DNA from: a virus
Length of the DNA stretch: 35,344 nt
Virus record (IMG/VR): IMGVR_UViG_3300044950_000231
Location: 1 to 35,344 of that record
Strand: one strand, 5' to 3'
Made by a program: the position numbers and the translations under genes. Under the pieces are notes generated by a model. It was given only the letters and a program-made list of their open reading frames with translations. It ran no database searches and was not told where the DNA came from. How positions within the stretch are numbered: position 1 is the stretch's first letter; each line of letters opens with the position of its first letter. Positions 8,158 to 17,615 of the stretch are shown here, one piece after another.

Positions 8158-9933
8158 TTAGTTAATGACCTCAGTCGTGTTGACTGTAGCACAAAACACA
8201 ATAGAAACCCCGACTTGACCTGTCGCCAGAAGTCTAAGAGCACCGTTGGTCGTATCGGCATTGATCGTGAAAGTCCATGTGGAAGCGCCAGCATCCTGAA
8301 GAGGAGCGTCAATAGTTACCGCGCCAACAAGAGCAGTTGATGCAGCGTCAGCACCACGTTTGATCGTTCCTCTGAATCTCCATGATGACACGTTAGCGCC
8401 AGCTTTAGCCGCACATGATCCGTCAAACACAAACACCGAATTGTTAGGCATAGTGATTCGAGTTGTTGCGCTCGGTGTGGAACCGCCGCCAGTAAGTTCA
8501 TATGAAGATGTGTCCGTGACATATCGGCTAACTACATATCGTCCGTGCTGGGCATCTCCGGATGTGTTATAGCGCCCAGTAGCGTGTGCCATCATTCCAT
8601 AAATGCTGCGAGTGTTGGAATAATATCCCATAGTAGCTGAATAGTCTCCAGACGCGACATTACTGCGCCCGCCAAGAACACTTGAGTATTGGCCGGATGC
8701 AGTATTACTAGCGCCGCCGGTGACAGAACTATATGTTCCAGATGCAGTATTCGCTTGGCCGCCTAGAACAGCTGCTTGAGATCCGTTAGCCGTATTCTGA
8801 ATACCACCTGCGATTGTGCTATACGTTCCACCGGACGATATAGTGTTGAGATAACCGCCGGAGACCGTCGAGTTCTCGCCAGCCGCGCCATTGTCATAAC
8901 CGCCGCCAACAAATGCATAATATGCAGAAGCTTCATTTGATCTTCCGCCAACAACAGTAACATAGTCACCGTTGTTGATTGTATTGCTGCTGCCGCCACC
9001 AATAAACTGATAGTAGCCACCGCTTAGACTGTTCGTTGTGCCACCGCAGATAACACCGATGTTACTGTTGTTAGTATTGCCACTGCCGCCGCCAATAACC
9101 CCGCTGCCAGCATTTGTATTGAGGAGGTTGCTTGAGCCGCCGCCTACAAAACCGTTAGCTGCAACGCACGTGTTATTTGACCCGCCTACGATGACAGTTC
9201 GAGATCCTGAAGCGACCTGTGATGCGGCTGTTCTAACTGTCTGAAGATCAATTGCGCCAACTCCTCTTTTGTTACCTCCAGTCACGAGGTTGTCAGGTAT
9301 AGCAGCGATGATGCTGCCGGTGCCTTTAGGCCGAAACACCGCGTCAACATTAGTCGTTGTAGCTGCAGCTGTTAAACTTGATACGTTCACAGTATCGTTC
9401 GGTGCTGCTGACGTTAGTCCTTCAACAAAGTTAATGGCGGTGGGAACATCCACGAGATCGGAATAGGAGACAGCGCCGTCGAGGCGCGATGTCAGAGCCA
9501 AGGTCCCGCTTGCATCAGGTAAAGTAATGATGTGATCCGCCGTGTAGCTTAATGGCGCGTAGAGCTGAGCCTTGAACCCCGCGTCGCTCCACATATTCAA
9601 TACGCCACTTTGCCCACTACCAGACGTATTGACGGAAATCGAACTGACTCCGAGCCCATCGCCTTCCTGTGCCAAGAGCACCAACAATTGGGCTTGGGTC
9701 AGCTTTCCTGAAAGGGCTAACGCCAAGTCCTCTTGATTGTCGAGCGTGCCGGTAATCGTACCCCAGGCCCCACCAGAGCTTATGCTTTGAATGACACCAT
9801 CGGCGTCCTTGTAATACAAAATCCCGTCTCTGTAATTCAACGCGAGTTCACCAAACGATAAGAACGATTGGTCAGGAACTGCGCCTTCAACAGCAGTCTT
9901 CTTGATGATAAGTTTTGCAGTGATTTCGGCCAT
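8158..9933 (-). CDS. Tail fiber with YadA-head-like repeats, 591 aa
   Basis: The N-terminus (about 1-55, with FGELALNYRDGILYYKDADG) matches a common phage fiber attachment motif. Residues about 242-452 are a run of 13-16-residue repeats of the type NTASG.YSSVLGGRS. This is the left-handed parallel beta-roll signature of YadA-type trimeric adhesin heads. The C-terminal 110 residues form a beta-rich tip. A trimeric host-binding fiber is inferred. It begins 6 nt after the stop of the upstream fiber (stop at 9939), probably co-transcribed. Confidence 0.8.
   Translation of the reverse strand: MAEITAKLIIKKTAVEGAVPDQSFLSFGELALNYRDGILYYKDADGVIQSISSGGAWGTITGTLDNQEDLALALSGKLTQAQLLVLLAQEGDGLGVSSISVNTSGSGQSGVLNMWSDAGFKAQLYAPLSYTADHIITLPDASGTLALTSRLDGAVSYSDLVDVPTAINFVEGLTSAAPNDTVNVSSLTAAATTTNVDAVFRPKGTGSIIAAIPDNLVTGGNKRGVGAIDLQTVRTAASQVASGSRTVIVGGSNNTCVAANGFVGGGSSNLLNTNAGSGVIGGGSGNTNNSNIGVICGGTTNSLSGGYYQFIGGGSSNTINNGDYVTVVGGRSNEASAYYAFVGGGYDNGAAGENSTVSGGYLNTISSGGTYSTIAGGIQNTANGSQAAVLGGQANTASGTYSSVTGGASNTASGQYSSVLGGRSNVASGDYSATMGYYSNTRSIYGMMAHATGRYNTSGDAQHGRYVVSRYVTDTSSYELTGGGSTPSATTRITMPNNSVFVFDGSCAAKAGANVSSWRFRGTIKRGADAASTALVGAVTIDAPLQDAGASTWTFTINADTTNGALRLLATGQVGVSIVFCATVNTTEVIN
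8578..9210 (-). repeat. YadA-head-like coding repeats
   Basis: Encodes residues about 242-452 of the 591-aa fiber. Gly-Gly pairs recur every 13-16 residues with SNT.SG.YS motifs between them. The copies are diverged at DNA level. Confidence 0.75.
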
Positions 9934-9938
9934 AAGTA

Positions 9939-10982
9939 TTAGAATATAAGCGTGAACATGAAACCGCCAAAAGCAGCAGCGGGTATGCTATTAGCGTCTT
10001 TGAAAGCAACATTATTTTCGATGAGATTAGTAAGCTTTGTGTCTATGCTCTGCACAACGAAATATCCCGCCTGTCTATCCGTCACAGTAAATAAATGGTC
10101 GCCGTTATTGCCCAATCCAGTGACCATTACACTATAACCAGTGATTGGCATGGCCCAATTAAAGTGAATAACTGCGATGCCAACACCCCAAGGCCCCATT
10201 GGTGCTATGGTTGTGTTAATTTCTGCGGAGCAGTTACCGAACCCTCCGCCGCCGAACACAGTTCCAAATGCCCGAACACCATATATTCTATATGCATCAT
10301 ATGCAGTGCCGCCAAACAACTTGCTTGATGTTATAGCACCTCCGCCGACTTTAGTAGCAGTGATTGCGCCGTCACCGATCTTTCCATTCGTGACCGCGAG
10401 ATTTGCAATCTTTGTTCCGGTCACAGCTAAATCAGCAATCTTTCCAGTCGTGACATTAAGATCTGCGATCTTAGTAGATATGACTGATCCGTCGATCAGC
10501 TTCCCGGATGAAATCGTGGTGTTTGCAATCTTTGTTCCGGTCACAGCTAAATCTGCGATCTTTCCAGTCATGACAGCTAGATCTGCGATCTTTCCAGTCG
10601 TGACAGCCAGATCAGCGATCTTTCCAGTCGTGACATTAAGATCAGCGATCTTATCAGTAATTACTCCGCCTAAACTTATACGTGTAGACGTTACGGCGCC
10701 GACCGCAATCTTTCCTTCAGTTACGGCTGCAGCAGCTAGCTTTAAAGTTGTGACAGCATCATTGAGAATATGGGTTGTGTTAACGCCGTTTACTTTAAGA
10801 GAAATCGTATTCGTCGATGTATTGACCGAAATGGATTCTGACGCAGAGTTTGCACCAAAGCCAGCGATCACGTTGATGACGCCGTTGTCTTTCTTCCGCC
10901 ATAGGTTGAACGTGTCAGTCGTCACAACACCGCTCGACGAAAATGCATCGAACGAAGTGAACTCATCAGGATCAGTAATCAT
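9939..10982 (-). CDS. Decapeptide-repeat tail fiber protein, 347 aa
   Basis: Residues about 76-225 are tandem 10-residue units of the form KIADLAVTTG, with gradual drift at both ends (KLIDGSVIST, KIGDGAITAT). They probably form a rod-like shaft, as in fibers recalled from marine myoviruses. The N-terminal segment (about 1-75) would anchor to the tail. The C-terminal 115 residues (from about 230, with AYDAYRIYGVRAFGTV and TGYSVMVTGLG) form a distinct tip domain. A GATAAATA late element lies 6 nt upstream of the ATG and overlaps the stop codon of the preceding gene. Receptor unknown. Confidence 0.8.
   Translation of the reverse strand: MITDPDEFTSFDAFSSSGVVTTDTFNLWRKKDNGVINVIAGFGANSASESISVNTSTNTISLKVNGVNTTHILNDAVTTLKLAAAAVTEGKIAVGAVTSTRISLGGVITDKIADLNVTTGKIADLAVTTGKIADLAVMTGKIADLAVTGTKIANTTISSGKLIDGSVISTKIADLNVTTGKIADLAVTGTKIANLAVTNGKIGDGAITATKVGGGAITSSKLFGGTAYDAYRIYGVRAFGTVFGGGGFGNCSAEINTTIAPMGPWGVGIAVIHFNWAMPITGYSVMVTGLGNNGDHLFTVTDRQAGYFVVQSIDTKLTNLIENNVAFKDANSIPAAAFGGFMFTLIF
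10310..10755 (-). repeat. 30-nt tandem coding repeats (decapeptide shaft)
   Basis: About a dozen 30-nt units encode K-I-A-D-L-x-V-T-x-G decapeptides. Several are near-identical at DNA level (the 12-mer GATCTTTCCAGT recurs on the plus strand near 10558-10640), giving potential for slippage or recombination that changes fiber length. Confidence 0.8.
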
Positions 10983-10988
10983 TGACAG

Positions 10989-10996
10989 TATTTATC
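10989..10996 (-). promoter_or_regulatory. T4-type late promoter element GATAAATA
   Basis: 7 of 8 matches to TATAAATA. It ends 6 nt before the ATG at 10982 and overlaps the stop codon of the upstream 78-aa gene. Confidence 0.6.
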
Positions 10997-11228
10997 CCTT
11001 AGTTTTTATGAACTCGACAAACATCTTTTGCAACTCCGCATATTGTTTGCTAAGCTTATCAAGGTCGTCTTTCAACGAGGTGACCGTTGCGTCCTTGTCA
11101 AGCATTGCTTTCTTGCGAGCACGTGCTGCAGCATAGCTTGACCGGTCTATGTTGATGATAGCCTTTGAGAACGTATCACGCACCAGGTCGGGTTTATCCT
11201 TGACTTTGATTTTCTTTTTTGAGGCCAT
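10992..11228 (-). CDS. Small basic coiled-coil protein, 78 aa, function unknown
   Basis: I do not recognise it. The N-terminal third is Lys-rich (MASKKKIKVKDKPD). From about residue 40 a heptad-like helix (LKDDLDKLSKQYAELQKMF) suggests a coiled coil. Its ATG follows the stop of the 1665-aa gene by one base (TAA-C-ATG), so it is probably translated by coupling. Its place between the wedge genes and the fibers suggests a connector, chaperone or trimerisation factor for a fiber, which is inference only. Confidence 0.65.
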   Translation of the reverse strand: MASKKKIKVKDKPDLVRDTFSKAIINIDRSSYAAARARKKAMLDKDATVTSLKDDLDKLSKQYAELQKMFVEFIKTKG

Positions 11229-11229
11229 G

Positions 11230-14200
11230 TTATGAAGTTGCTATGATTCGAAGATTCTTGACAGTTGTCACGCGAGGTGTAGCCGCTGCGGTAAACACGA
11301 TTTTAACCGAGAATGAAATGAAGTCATTCAGCGATGAATCGTAAATATATTGTACCTCAGAATACTCGTCACGATCAGTCGTGACCGGAATTCTAACCTG
11401 TGGCGCAACAGGAATCCAATCGGAGTATGTATTTGCATCATACTTCAACTTGACATATAACGCGATCGTTGAGTTCTCCTCAGGACGCGATACATCAAGA
11501 TAGATGTTGAGTTGATCAGCAGGATCGTTCAGATCAACTTCGCGCGTGATGTATCTCGATAGAGCAGACCCTGCATCCAGTGTATCTTCGTTAGTGGTCA
11601 ACGTATTGACCTCGTTCTCGATTGTAAGCAACGCCATCGAATCAAGATCAATGACAGGCGAAATGTATTGGCTTGTCGTCGTTAGAGACGAGGCAATCGT
11701 TGCACGATTCGACTTCGTGATCGTGAACTCCGACGCGGCTTCATATGTTTCTTCGGAGTCAACATCAGTGTATGTTGTCGCTCCAAATGTTAGGGTGTTT
11801 GTCAACGCACTTTCTTTTTGAACTGATGAACTTTGAATTAAATTGAATGCAGATGTTGGCGCGGAATACATATGTGCAACTGCTGTTGCGAGGGTGCCTG
11901 GTCCAACAGGAACAATCGTGACAAGCGGAGCAGCTGCATAACCGGATCCAGGATCGGTCACAGTAACACCTGCCAACGTGCCTGACACGATGTCAATTAC
12001 AGCGTCGGCATATGCCTGTGTTCCATCGAGTTCAGTAGGAGCCGCGATAGAAACCGTTGCTGCTACATAGCCTGATCCAGGTGCAGTGACCTCGATTGAT
12101 TGAATGCCTTCGCGCAAGATCGACTTGAACTCAGCCGTGCCGGTAACTCCAGGAGTGAATACCGCGCGGTTAAGAACGAACTTAAGATCACGTGTTTGAT
12201 CAGCGGTCCATGTTGATGCATTCTGCGACATGAACAACGTGCCGCCATACGGATTCGTTTGAATGACCTTACCGTCTTCGCCGGTGCCGCCTAAGCGGGA
12301 GACCTTGACACGATACAATGGATCATTCGAGACCAGGACGATTGCATATTCGGTGCCACCTTTGAGGTACACAGGATCGGAGAACTCAAACTTTGTTAGA
12401 CTACCGTCAATGTTTACATCGGCTTCAAGAAGTGTTACTTCCGAGAAAGGAACAACTTGTTGTGTTGGATAACCGTTATCAACCGTGACGATACGAGCCG
12501 TAACCGGGATCTTTGACTTGGTCTTGGATGTGAACCAAAGATCAAGCGATGTTACAAAGACTCCTTCAGCAATGTCATCGATTAAGAATGTTTGTGCAAG
12601 CGGATCGAACCAACGAATCTTGGTATCAATAGCGACGCGTGTTTTTCTTACGCGCTCCTTCTTGATCACAGGAACACGTGTAGAAAGAATTGTTGACTCG
12701 ACGGACTGGGCAGTGCCAGACGCGTTGTAAACACCATCAGCATAAGTAGTTTCTTCCTCCAAATTATTCGTAGGAGAGTCAGACAATCTAAAGACACGTT
12801 CACCAGTACGGAACTTTAGTGAAGAGTTGTTAGGAATGATGAAGTTACCAATAAGAGTGCCATCTGCGGTTGACACTAGAGGTGCAGCCGTAATGAAGCC
12901 AGTAGAACCTATCGTCTTTCCAAAATATTCTCGAACATTTGTAAGAGTTGAAGGTGTTACAACGCTTGCTGTTGGCGCAGTGTATCCGCTTATGTCAATA
13001 CCGTCAAAGAATGGATAAACCTTCGTTAGAGGTTTAAGACCTTGTGCATTGAAGTAAACTCGGCGCGAACGAATGAATGGAACAAAACTAACGTCAACGA
13101 TGCGTTCACCAAGATTTTCTGTCACGGTGTTACTTGTCAACTTGGTTTTCCAACCAACCCTGTTTTGAACCTTTGCGACAACCGTAGTTTCGGTACGGCG
13201 GAGATGCCCATCAGGCGCTACCACGGTATGCGGCGGAGATTTTACAGTCGCGACAACGCCTGCCCAGTTAGTCTTCCAGCTCTTCCATTCGGTGCCTAGA
13301 ATATTGGATTCCTTTGCAACATACTTGAGTGCATCATATGCGCCTTCTTGGTTTACGATAACCGCAGGACGAGTATTCACGTCAACCCAAGTATCATTCG
13401 TTGGATACAGCTTAACTGAACCAATGAATGTAGCAACCTCGTATGGGTTGACTGATTCGGATTCCGATGACTTGGTCTGCGAGATCAATGGAGTTTCCGT
13501 GAACGCCATCGTAATCGTGTTTTCATTCATCGACACGTTAGTCGATGAATTTAGAACAAGGTCGACTGCGTCAGTCTTGAAGTGTGGACGAAGTGTTTGA
13601 TCCGCGACGTCGATTGAACATACGTATGCAGGATTGAATACGTTACCAACCGAATGCCCATTGAACGAGTCAATCAACATACCGTTCTTAAACCGTTGCC
13701 CTTGAACAGAATCGAAGATTGACTTGTTGTTAGCCGATGTTTCAAGCAGTGATAGAGACGTGTAATACTCAAGAGATGAGACGCGGCGGTCAATAGAACC
13801 GATGTCACGCATCGTGTACCGACGATTGTCAACATACTTGACACGGATGTCGCTTGCATCGAACGTGTACGCTGGAAACTCGAGTTCATACAATGACATC
13901 GATGCAGGAGGCGTCACAGGTGCTGTTGCTGCAAGACGAGGAACACCGTTGATAATCTTGAACTCTCCGTTCGAGTTCACGATGAGTTTATCAACACGAG
14001 GGAGGAAGAATGTTGGTGTGCACGTAAGAACACTGTTAGGATCCGGTTGGATCGCTGTAACAATGCCTGGCGTAGCAAGAATTGTTGGACGGAAGTCAAT
14101 ACAGTCAGTAAGAACATTCTGATTGAACGTAGGAACGTCCTTGTATCGAATTTCAGTTGCTCCTAACACATCATCTTCATCCCAGTTGATTGGATATGAG

Positions 14201-16227
14201 TTAGCCGTGAATGGCATACCGCTGTGAACAAAGTAACGATACACAACCTCAATCGTTGGAGGCGTGCCTGCTCCCGTGTATTTCAATTGGGAGTTCGTAT
14301 ACTTAGAAGCGGTTTGACCATCGAATGAAATAATGATGTCAGACTTGACGTCAGTCGCTGTTCCATCGACGACGACTGACACGATGTCGAAGATGTCAGT
14401 TGTTGGAAGCGCGTAAGTATCGCCTGAAGGAATAAGTGTTGATTGCGTTACTTGAGTCAGCGTCTTTGATGCAGGTACATTTGATGCAACTGTCACAGGG
14501 AAGATAACCGTAACATCATCGCCGTTTACCCACGGTGTCCCGCTTGATTTAATCGTGATTGACGATGAGGACGACGTGACGACTGTGAAGTCAGTCGTTG
14601 CAAGCCATGTTCCTTCGTGTTCAACCAATATGTTACCAACCGATGCATCTCCAAAGGTTTCATTAGCGCCTGTGCTAAACACGAACTGATTCGATGGGTT
14701 TACCGTTCCTGGGAAAATCTTCTTAAGGACATAAGTCATGTCCGTAGGATTGACCGCTGCAAGCGACTTAACATTGTTGTAAGGAAGCTTGAATACAGCG
14801 GTGTCGCCTGAGGTATCTTGCACCGTTGAACCAGGAGCGACCGTGAGGTCAACATCATTGGAACCAGAGTCAAGATAGATACGTGCAATGTCAGAAATGT
14901 TATTTGCACCAGTCAGCGCGATGTCATATAGGAATACACGGTAGAGCGCTCCCACAGTTTCAATCGCTTTGATACGGCAAGAACCAATTTGAGCAGGAGC
15001 GACAGGCGGCGAAATAGTGCCTGCATCCCAAAGCTCGTATGTTACATGCGCGGAGTTTGGTTGAGGAAGGTTAGAGCCTGCGACCAATGAAACGTCAACG
15101 TAGTTGCCGATGCTCAATGATACGCTAACATCTGAAGCCGACGTGTCTCGCGCGCGAGGTGCCGTGAGGTCAAGCTTTGATCCAAGCTCGATTCGGTAAC
15201 CATCGACATAAGCAACGGATGGTTCAAGGCCAACATACACGTCGTCCGCTGCGTCAACGTCGTCATGGCCTGGACGAAGCGAGCCTGCTAGATTAGAAAC
15301 ATCAATCTTGAATGGATTGGTGATGTAATTTCCAGATTCTTCATATGTTCGTTGCGCGAGCTGGCGATCAATGTCGGTGTATCGCGTTCTTGTCGCGAGA
15401 ACCACTGCGCCATCGTTTATCTTCAGAAGATTGATACGTTCAACAGTATCAGCAACAGCAGCATCATCAAGATATGCAAGTGTTAGGGTGATCTGGTAAC
15501 GGTCAGCACCTGGAGCAAGATGATTTGGTTGGCCAGTCGCATTATCAAGTAGTGTCGTATCATTTACATAGTTGACATACGACTCAACAACATTAAGCAC
15601 TAATGAACCTGAAAGATCACCGACGAGAGGCTTATCAATGAAGATTGACTGCTTAGGAGTTACCACGAATGAACCATTCGTGAAGAATACTCCATCGGCT
15701 AGAAAAGCGCCTGCCACAACGGTATGTTCCATCGACAAAGCAGACCCCGAAATCACACCTAGATCAGATCGAGACTCTAACCCAATCTCTGTAAGAATAT
15801 CAAATACACCCGCGGCATTATCAGCTTCACCGCCTGTTGCATACCTAACATAGAATGTGGTTGTTACTTCGTTGGTGTCATAACCTAACACATCCGCAAT
15901 AATTGCAGCATCGCCTTGCCCTTGAACCAATGTATCAATTTCAGATAGAGTGATCTGCGAAATTGGCGGTGTAACTAAAGAAGTTGAGAACGTGATTGCG
16001 ACGATGTTATTATCGAACGTGCAAGCACCTCCAAGAACAGCCGTTCCTGATTTCCAAATGCTTTGGCCAAACTTGTCGATCTGTGATTGTAGGATCGACT
16101 GCAACTGGTTGACTTCGCGAATCTGAACAGAACGCCCGCCATTGAACAAGATGCGTAGATAGTTCTTATCCTCAACACCGTTGTCGATGAAGTCGTCCTT
16201 ATAGATTGTGTTATTTGCAGTAATCAT
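11230..16227 (-). CDS. Large DUF4815-type baseplate-periphery structural protein, 1665 aa
   Basis: The N-terminus (KNYLRILFNGGRSVQIREVNQ, then LQSQIDKFGQSI) and the middle motif RRYTMRDIGSIDRRVSSLEYY are hallmarks I associate with DUF4815 proteins, large virion proteins of marine myoviruses. Residues about 1375-1440 hold two copies of a PGSGY.AA..V.I module, also found in the adjacent gp8. It follows gp8 directly with a one-base overlap (TAATG). That is where T4 has genes 9 and 10, so it may do the job of the T4 gp10/gp9 fiber-anchoring wedge periphery. No enzymatic motif was seen. It is by far the longest gene in the window. Confidence 0.75.
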   Translation of the reverse strand: MITANNTIYKDDFIDNGVEDKNYLRILFNGGRSVQIREVNQLQSILQSQIDKFGQSIWKSGTAVLGGACTFDNNIVAITFSTSLVTPPISQITLSEIDTLVQGQGDAAIIADVLGYDTNEVTTTFYVRYATGGEADNAAGVFDILTEIGLESRSDLGVISGSALSMEHTVVAGAFLADGVFFTNGSFVVTPKQSIFIDKPLVGDLSGSLVLNVVESYVNYVNDTTLLDNATGQPNHLAPGADRYQITLTLAYLDDAAVADTVERINLLKINDGAVVLATRTRYTDIDRQLAQRTYEESGNYITNPFKIDVSNLAGSLRPGHDDVDAADDVYVGLEPSVAYVDGYRIELGSKLDLTAPRARDTSASDVSVSLSIGNYVDVSLVAGSNLPQPNSAHVTYELWDAGTISPPVAPAQIGSCRIKAIETVGALYRVFLYDIALTGANNISDIARIYLDSGSNDVDLTVAPGSTVQDTSGDTAVFKLPYNNVKSLAAVNPTDMTYVLKKIFPGTVNPSNQFVFSTGANETFGDASVGNILVEHEGTWLATTDFTVVTSSSSSITIKSSGTPWVNGDDVTVIFPVTVASNVPASKTLTQVTQSTLIPSGDTYALPTTDIFDIVSVVVDGTATDVKSDIIISFDGQTASKYTNSQLKYTGAGTPPTIEVVYRYFVHSGMPFTANSYPINWDEDDVLGATEIRYKDVPTFNQNVLTDCIDFRPTILATPGIVTAIQPDPNSVLTCTPTFFLPRVDKLIVNSNGEFKIINGVPRLAATAPVTPPASMSLYELEFPAYTFDASDIRVKYVDNRRYTMRDIGSIDRRVSSLEYYTSLSLLETSANNKSIFDSVQGQRFKNGMLIDSFNGHSVGNVFNPAYVCSIDVADQTLRPHFKTDAVDLVLNSSTNVSMNENTITMAFTETPLISQTKSSESESVNPYEVATFIGSVKLYPTNDTWVDVNTRPAVIVNQEGAYDALKYVAKESNILGTEWKSWKTNWAGVVATVKSPPHTVVAPDGHLRRTETTVVAKVQNRVGWKTKLTSNTVTENLGERIVDVSFVPFIRSRRVYFNAQGLKPLTKVYPFFDGIDISGYTAPTASVVTPSTLTNVREYFGKTIGSTGFITAAPLVSTADGTLIGNFIIPNNSSLKFRTGERVFRLSDSPTNNLEEETTYADGVYNASGTAQSVESTILSTRVPVIKKERVRKTRVAIDTKIRWFDPLAQTFLIDDIAEGVFVTSLDLWFTSKTKSKIPVTARIVTVDNGYPTQQVVPFSEVTLLEADVNIDGSLTKFEFSDPVYLKGGTEYAIVLVSNDPLYRVKVSRLGGTGEDGKVIQTNPYGGTLFMSQNASTWTADQTRDLKFVLNRAVFTPGVTGTAEFKSILREGIQSIEVTAPGSGYVAATVSIAAPTELDGTQAYADAVIDIVSGTLAGVTVTDPGSGYAAAPLVTIVPVGPGTLATAVAHMYSAPTSAFNLIQSSSVQKESALTNTLTFGATTYTDVDSEETYEAASEFTITKSNRATIASSLTTTSQYISPVIDLDSMALLTIENEVNTLTTNEDTLDAGSALSRYITREVDLNDPADQLNIYLDVSRPEENSTIALYVKLKYDANTYSDWIPVAPQVRIPVTTDRDEYSEVQYIYDSSLNDFISFSVKIVFTAAATPRVTTVKNLRIIATS

Positions 16228-17579
16228 TAGAATTGTAAGATGATCGTGATATCTTCAGATTGTCCAGCGATGCGTGAAATCTTCTTGCGGTTTTCCGTGA
16301 ATACAACCTCACCTGTTTGTTTCACATATTCTCCTGTAGAGACTGCCGACGGATCATATGGATCAAGACCAATAGCGATAGGCGTATCATCAAATGCGAT
16401 GAAACCGGTCTCCGCTGTTTGATGATAGTATAGATACTTATTCACTTCATCGTAGTAATCAACGATGCCGATTGCACCGGTTGCTACCTGCGTGATTGTA
16501 TCTCCAGTCGACGCGCTTGTTGGTTCAGGCGCGGAACTAAACGTCATTTTCTCGAGGCAGTTAAGCGACAATTCAGGATTGAGTACACCTCCTGTGTAGT
16601 CTGGATTACGAACAATGGATACTTGACGATACGGAATGAAAGCGCCGTCGTTGATACCTTCAACAGCCTCGACCGTAATGCCTGCATACCATGAAGGTAG
16701 ATCCGATGCTGGAACAGCACCAAACCCTAGAGCAGGCCCGATATTTGCATACACGCGCGCAGTCCCAGATGCAACTTTAACGTAACCACGCTTCTTAATC
16801 CATGTTAGTGGTGTCGTCAATGCAGTATATGTTACTGATGTGATTGCGCCATCAGCAACGGTCGCGAGTAATGTTGTAGACGCGCCGTCTTCATCGATGT
16901 ATTCAACTGTAGGAGCAACAGCATATCCTGACCCACCGTCAATGACAGTAAAACCATACACGAGATTACCTGACGCATTGGTGATGGTGCTTAGTGTTTC
17001 AACACCGTTAAACGTAGGATCTTCTGTCACGGTAACGAATTGGCTGCCATTGATAGCGTCTGCAGGCAAAACCGAATACACGTAAATCCAAACAGATCCA
17101 TCAGCATTTTCTTGAGGAATACGCGAGGGCGGATTCGAACCGTTAGGCAATGAATATGAAGGAAGAATGCCATCAGCTTCGCGTAAGCAAAGATAGACAT
17201 TGTCATTCACGATAACATAACAAGGATACATCTGAACACCTAGGACAGACGTTTGGTAAAAACAGTTAGGGTCAAATGGATTGTATGCCTTGTGCTTATG
17301 ATTTGTCTTTGCGGCAATGTTAGGAATGACCTGGGTATATAAGCCAGTCGTGATGCCGACGAGCGTTGTAAGATTATTCAGGACCTCCACATTATCACCA
17401 GACGTGCCAATTGGATCAGCAACAACATAGTTAGAGTCATCTTCAGCATATACTCCTGCGTCAGGCCATGCATCTGATTTGCCGATGCCGACATAGTACC
17501 TGTTTGAGACGTCACTTATATCAGCAAGGAATGCCTTAGTGTTGTTTCTGCGAAAAGTTTCAGTAATGATTGCTGACAT
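16227..17579 (-). CDS. gp8: Baseplate wedge protein, T4 gp8-like
   Basis: 450 aa (T4 gp8 is 334). The N-terminal region with NRYYVGIGKSDAWPD parallels the T4 gp8 segment around FITFGRSEPW. The segment VWIYVYSVLPADAI and the later FIPYRQVSIVRNP (T4: GFRQISIITNP) support the call. The extra length includes a beta insertion with GSGYAVAPTVEYIDEDG around residues 208-230, a module shared with the next gene. In T4, gp8 dimers join the wedge arms to gp7 and gp10. An exact TATAAATA lies 19 nt upstream. It is followed by the DUF4815 gene with a one-base overlap. Confidence 0.85.
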   Translation of the reverse strand: MSAIITETFRRNNTKAFLADISDVSNRYYVGIGKSDAWPDAGVYAEDDSNYVVADPIGTSGDNVEVLNNLTTLVGITTGLYTQVIPNIAAKTNHKHKAYNPFDPNCFYQTSVLGVQMYPCYVIVNDNVYLCLREADGILPSYSLPNGSNPPSRIPQENADGSVWIYVYSVLPADAINGSQFVTVTEDPTFNGVETLSTITNASGNLVYGFTVIDGGSGYAVAPTVEYIDEDGASTTLLATVADGAITSVTYTALTTPLTWIKKRGYVKVASGTARVYANIGPALGFGAVPASDLPSWYAGITVEAVEGINDGAFIPYRQVSIVRNPDYTGGVLNPELSLNCLEKMTFSSAPEPTSASTGDTITQVATGAIGIVDYYDEVNKYLYYHQTAETGFIAFDDTPIAIGLDPYDPSAVSTGEYVKQTGEVVFTENRKKISRIAGQSEDITIILQF

Positions 17580-17598
17580 ATCGTGTTATCGTTTGATT

Positions 17599-17606
17599 TA
17601 TTTATA
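17599..17606 (-). promoter_or_regulatory. T4-type late promoter TATAAATA (exact)
   Basis: Exact consensus in the 36-nt gap upstream of gp8. The predicted leader is about 14 nt (AAACGATAACACGAT) and has no Shine-Dalgarno. Confidence 0.8.
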
Positions 17607-17615
17607 GGAGATTGA

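Noticed and set aside
10177-11136. Long plus-strand open frame (319 aa) opposite the decapeptide fiber
   Set aside because: It is a shadow of the 30-nt repeats on the coding strand; its Pro/Val-rich repeat sequence mirrors the fiber units and it has no start signals.
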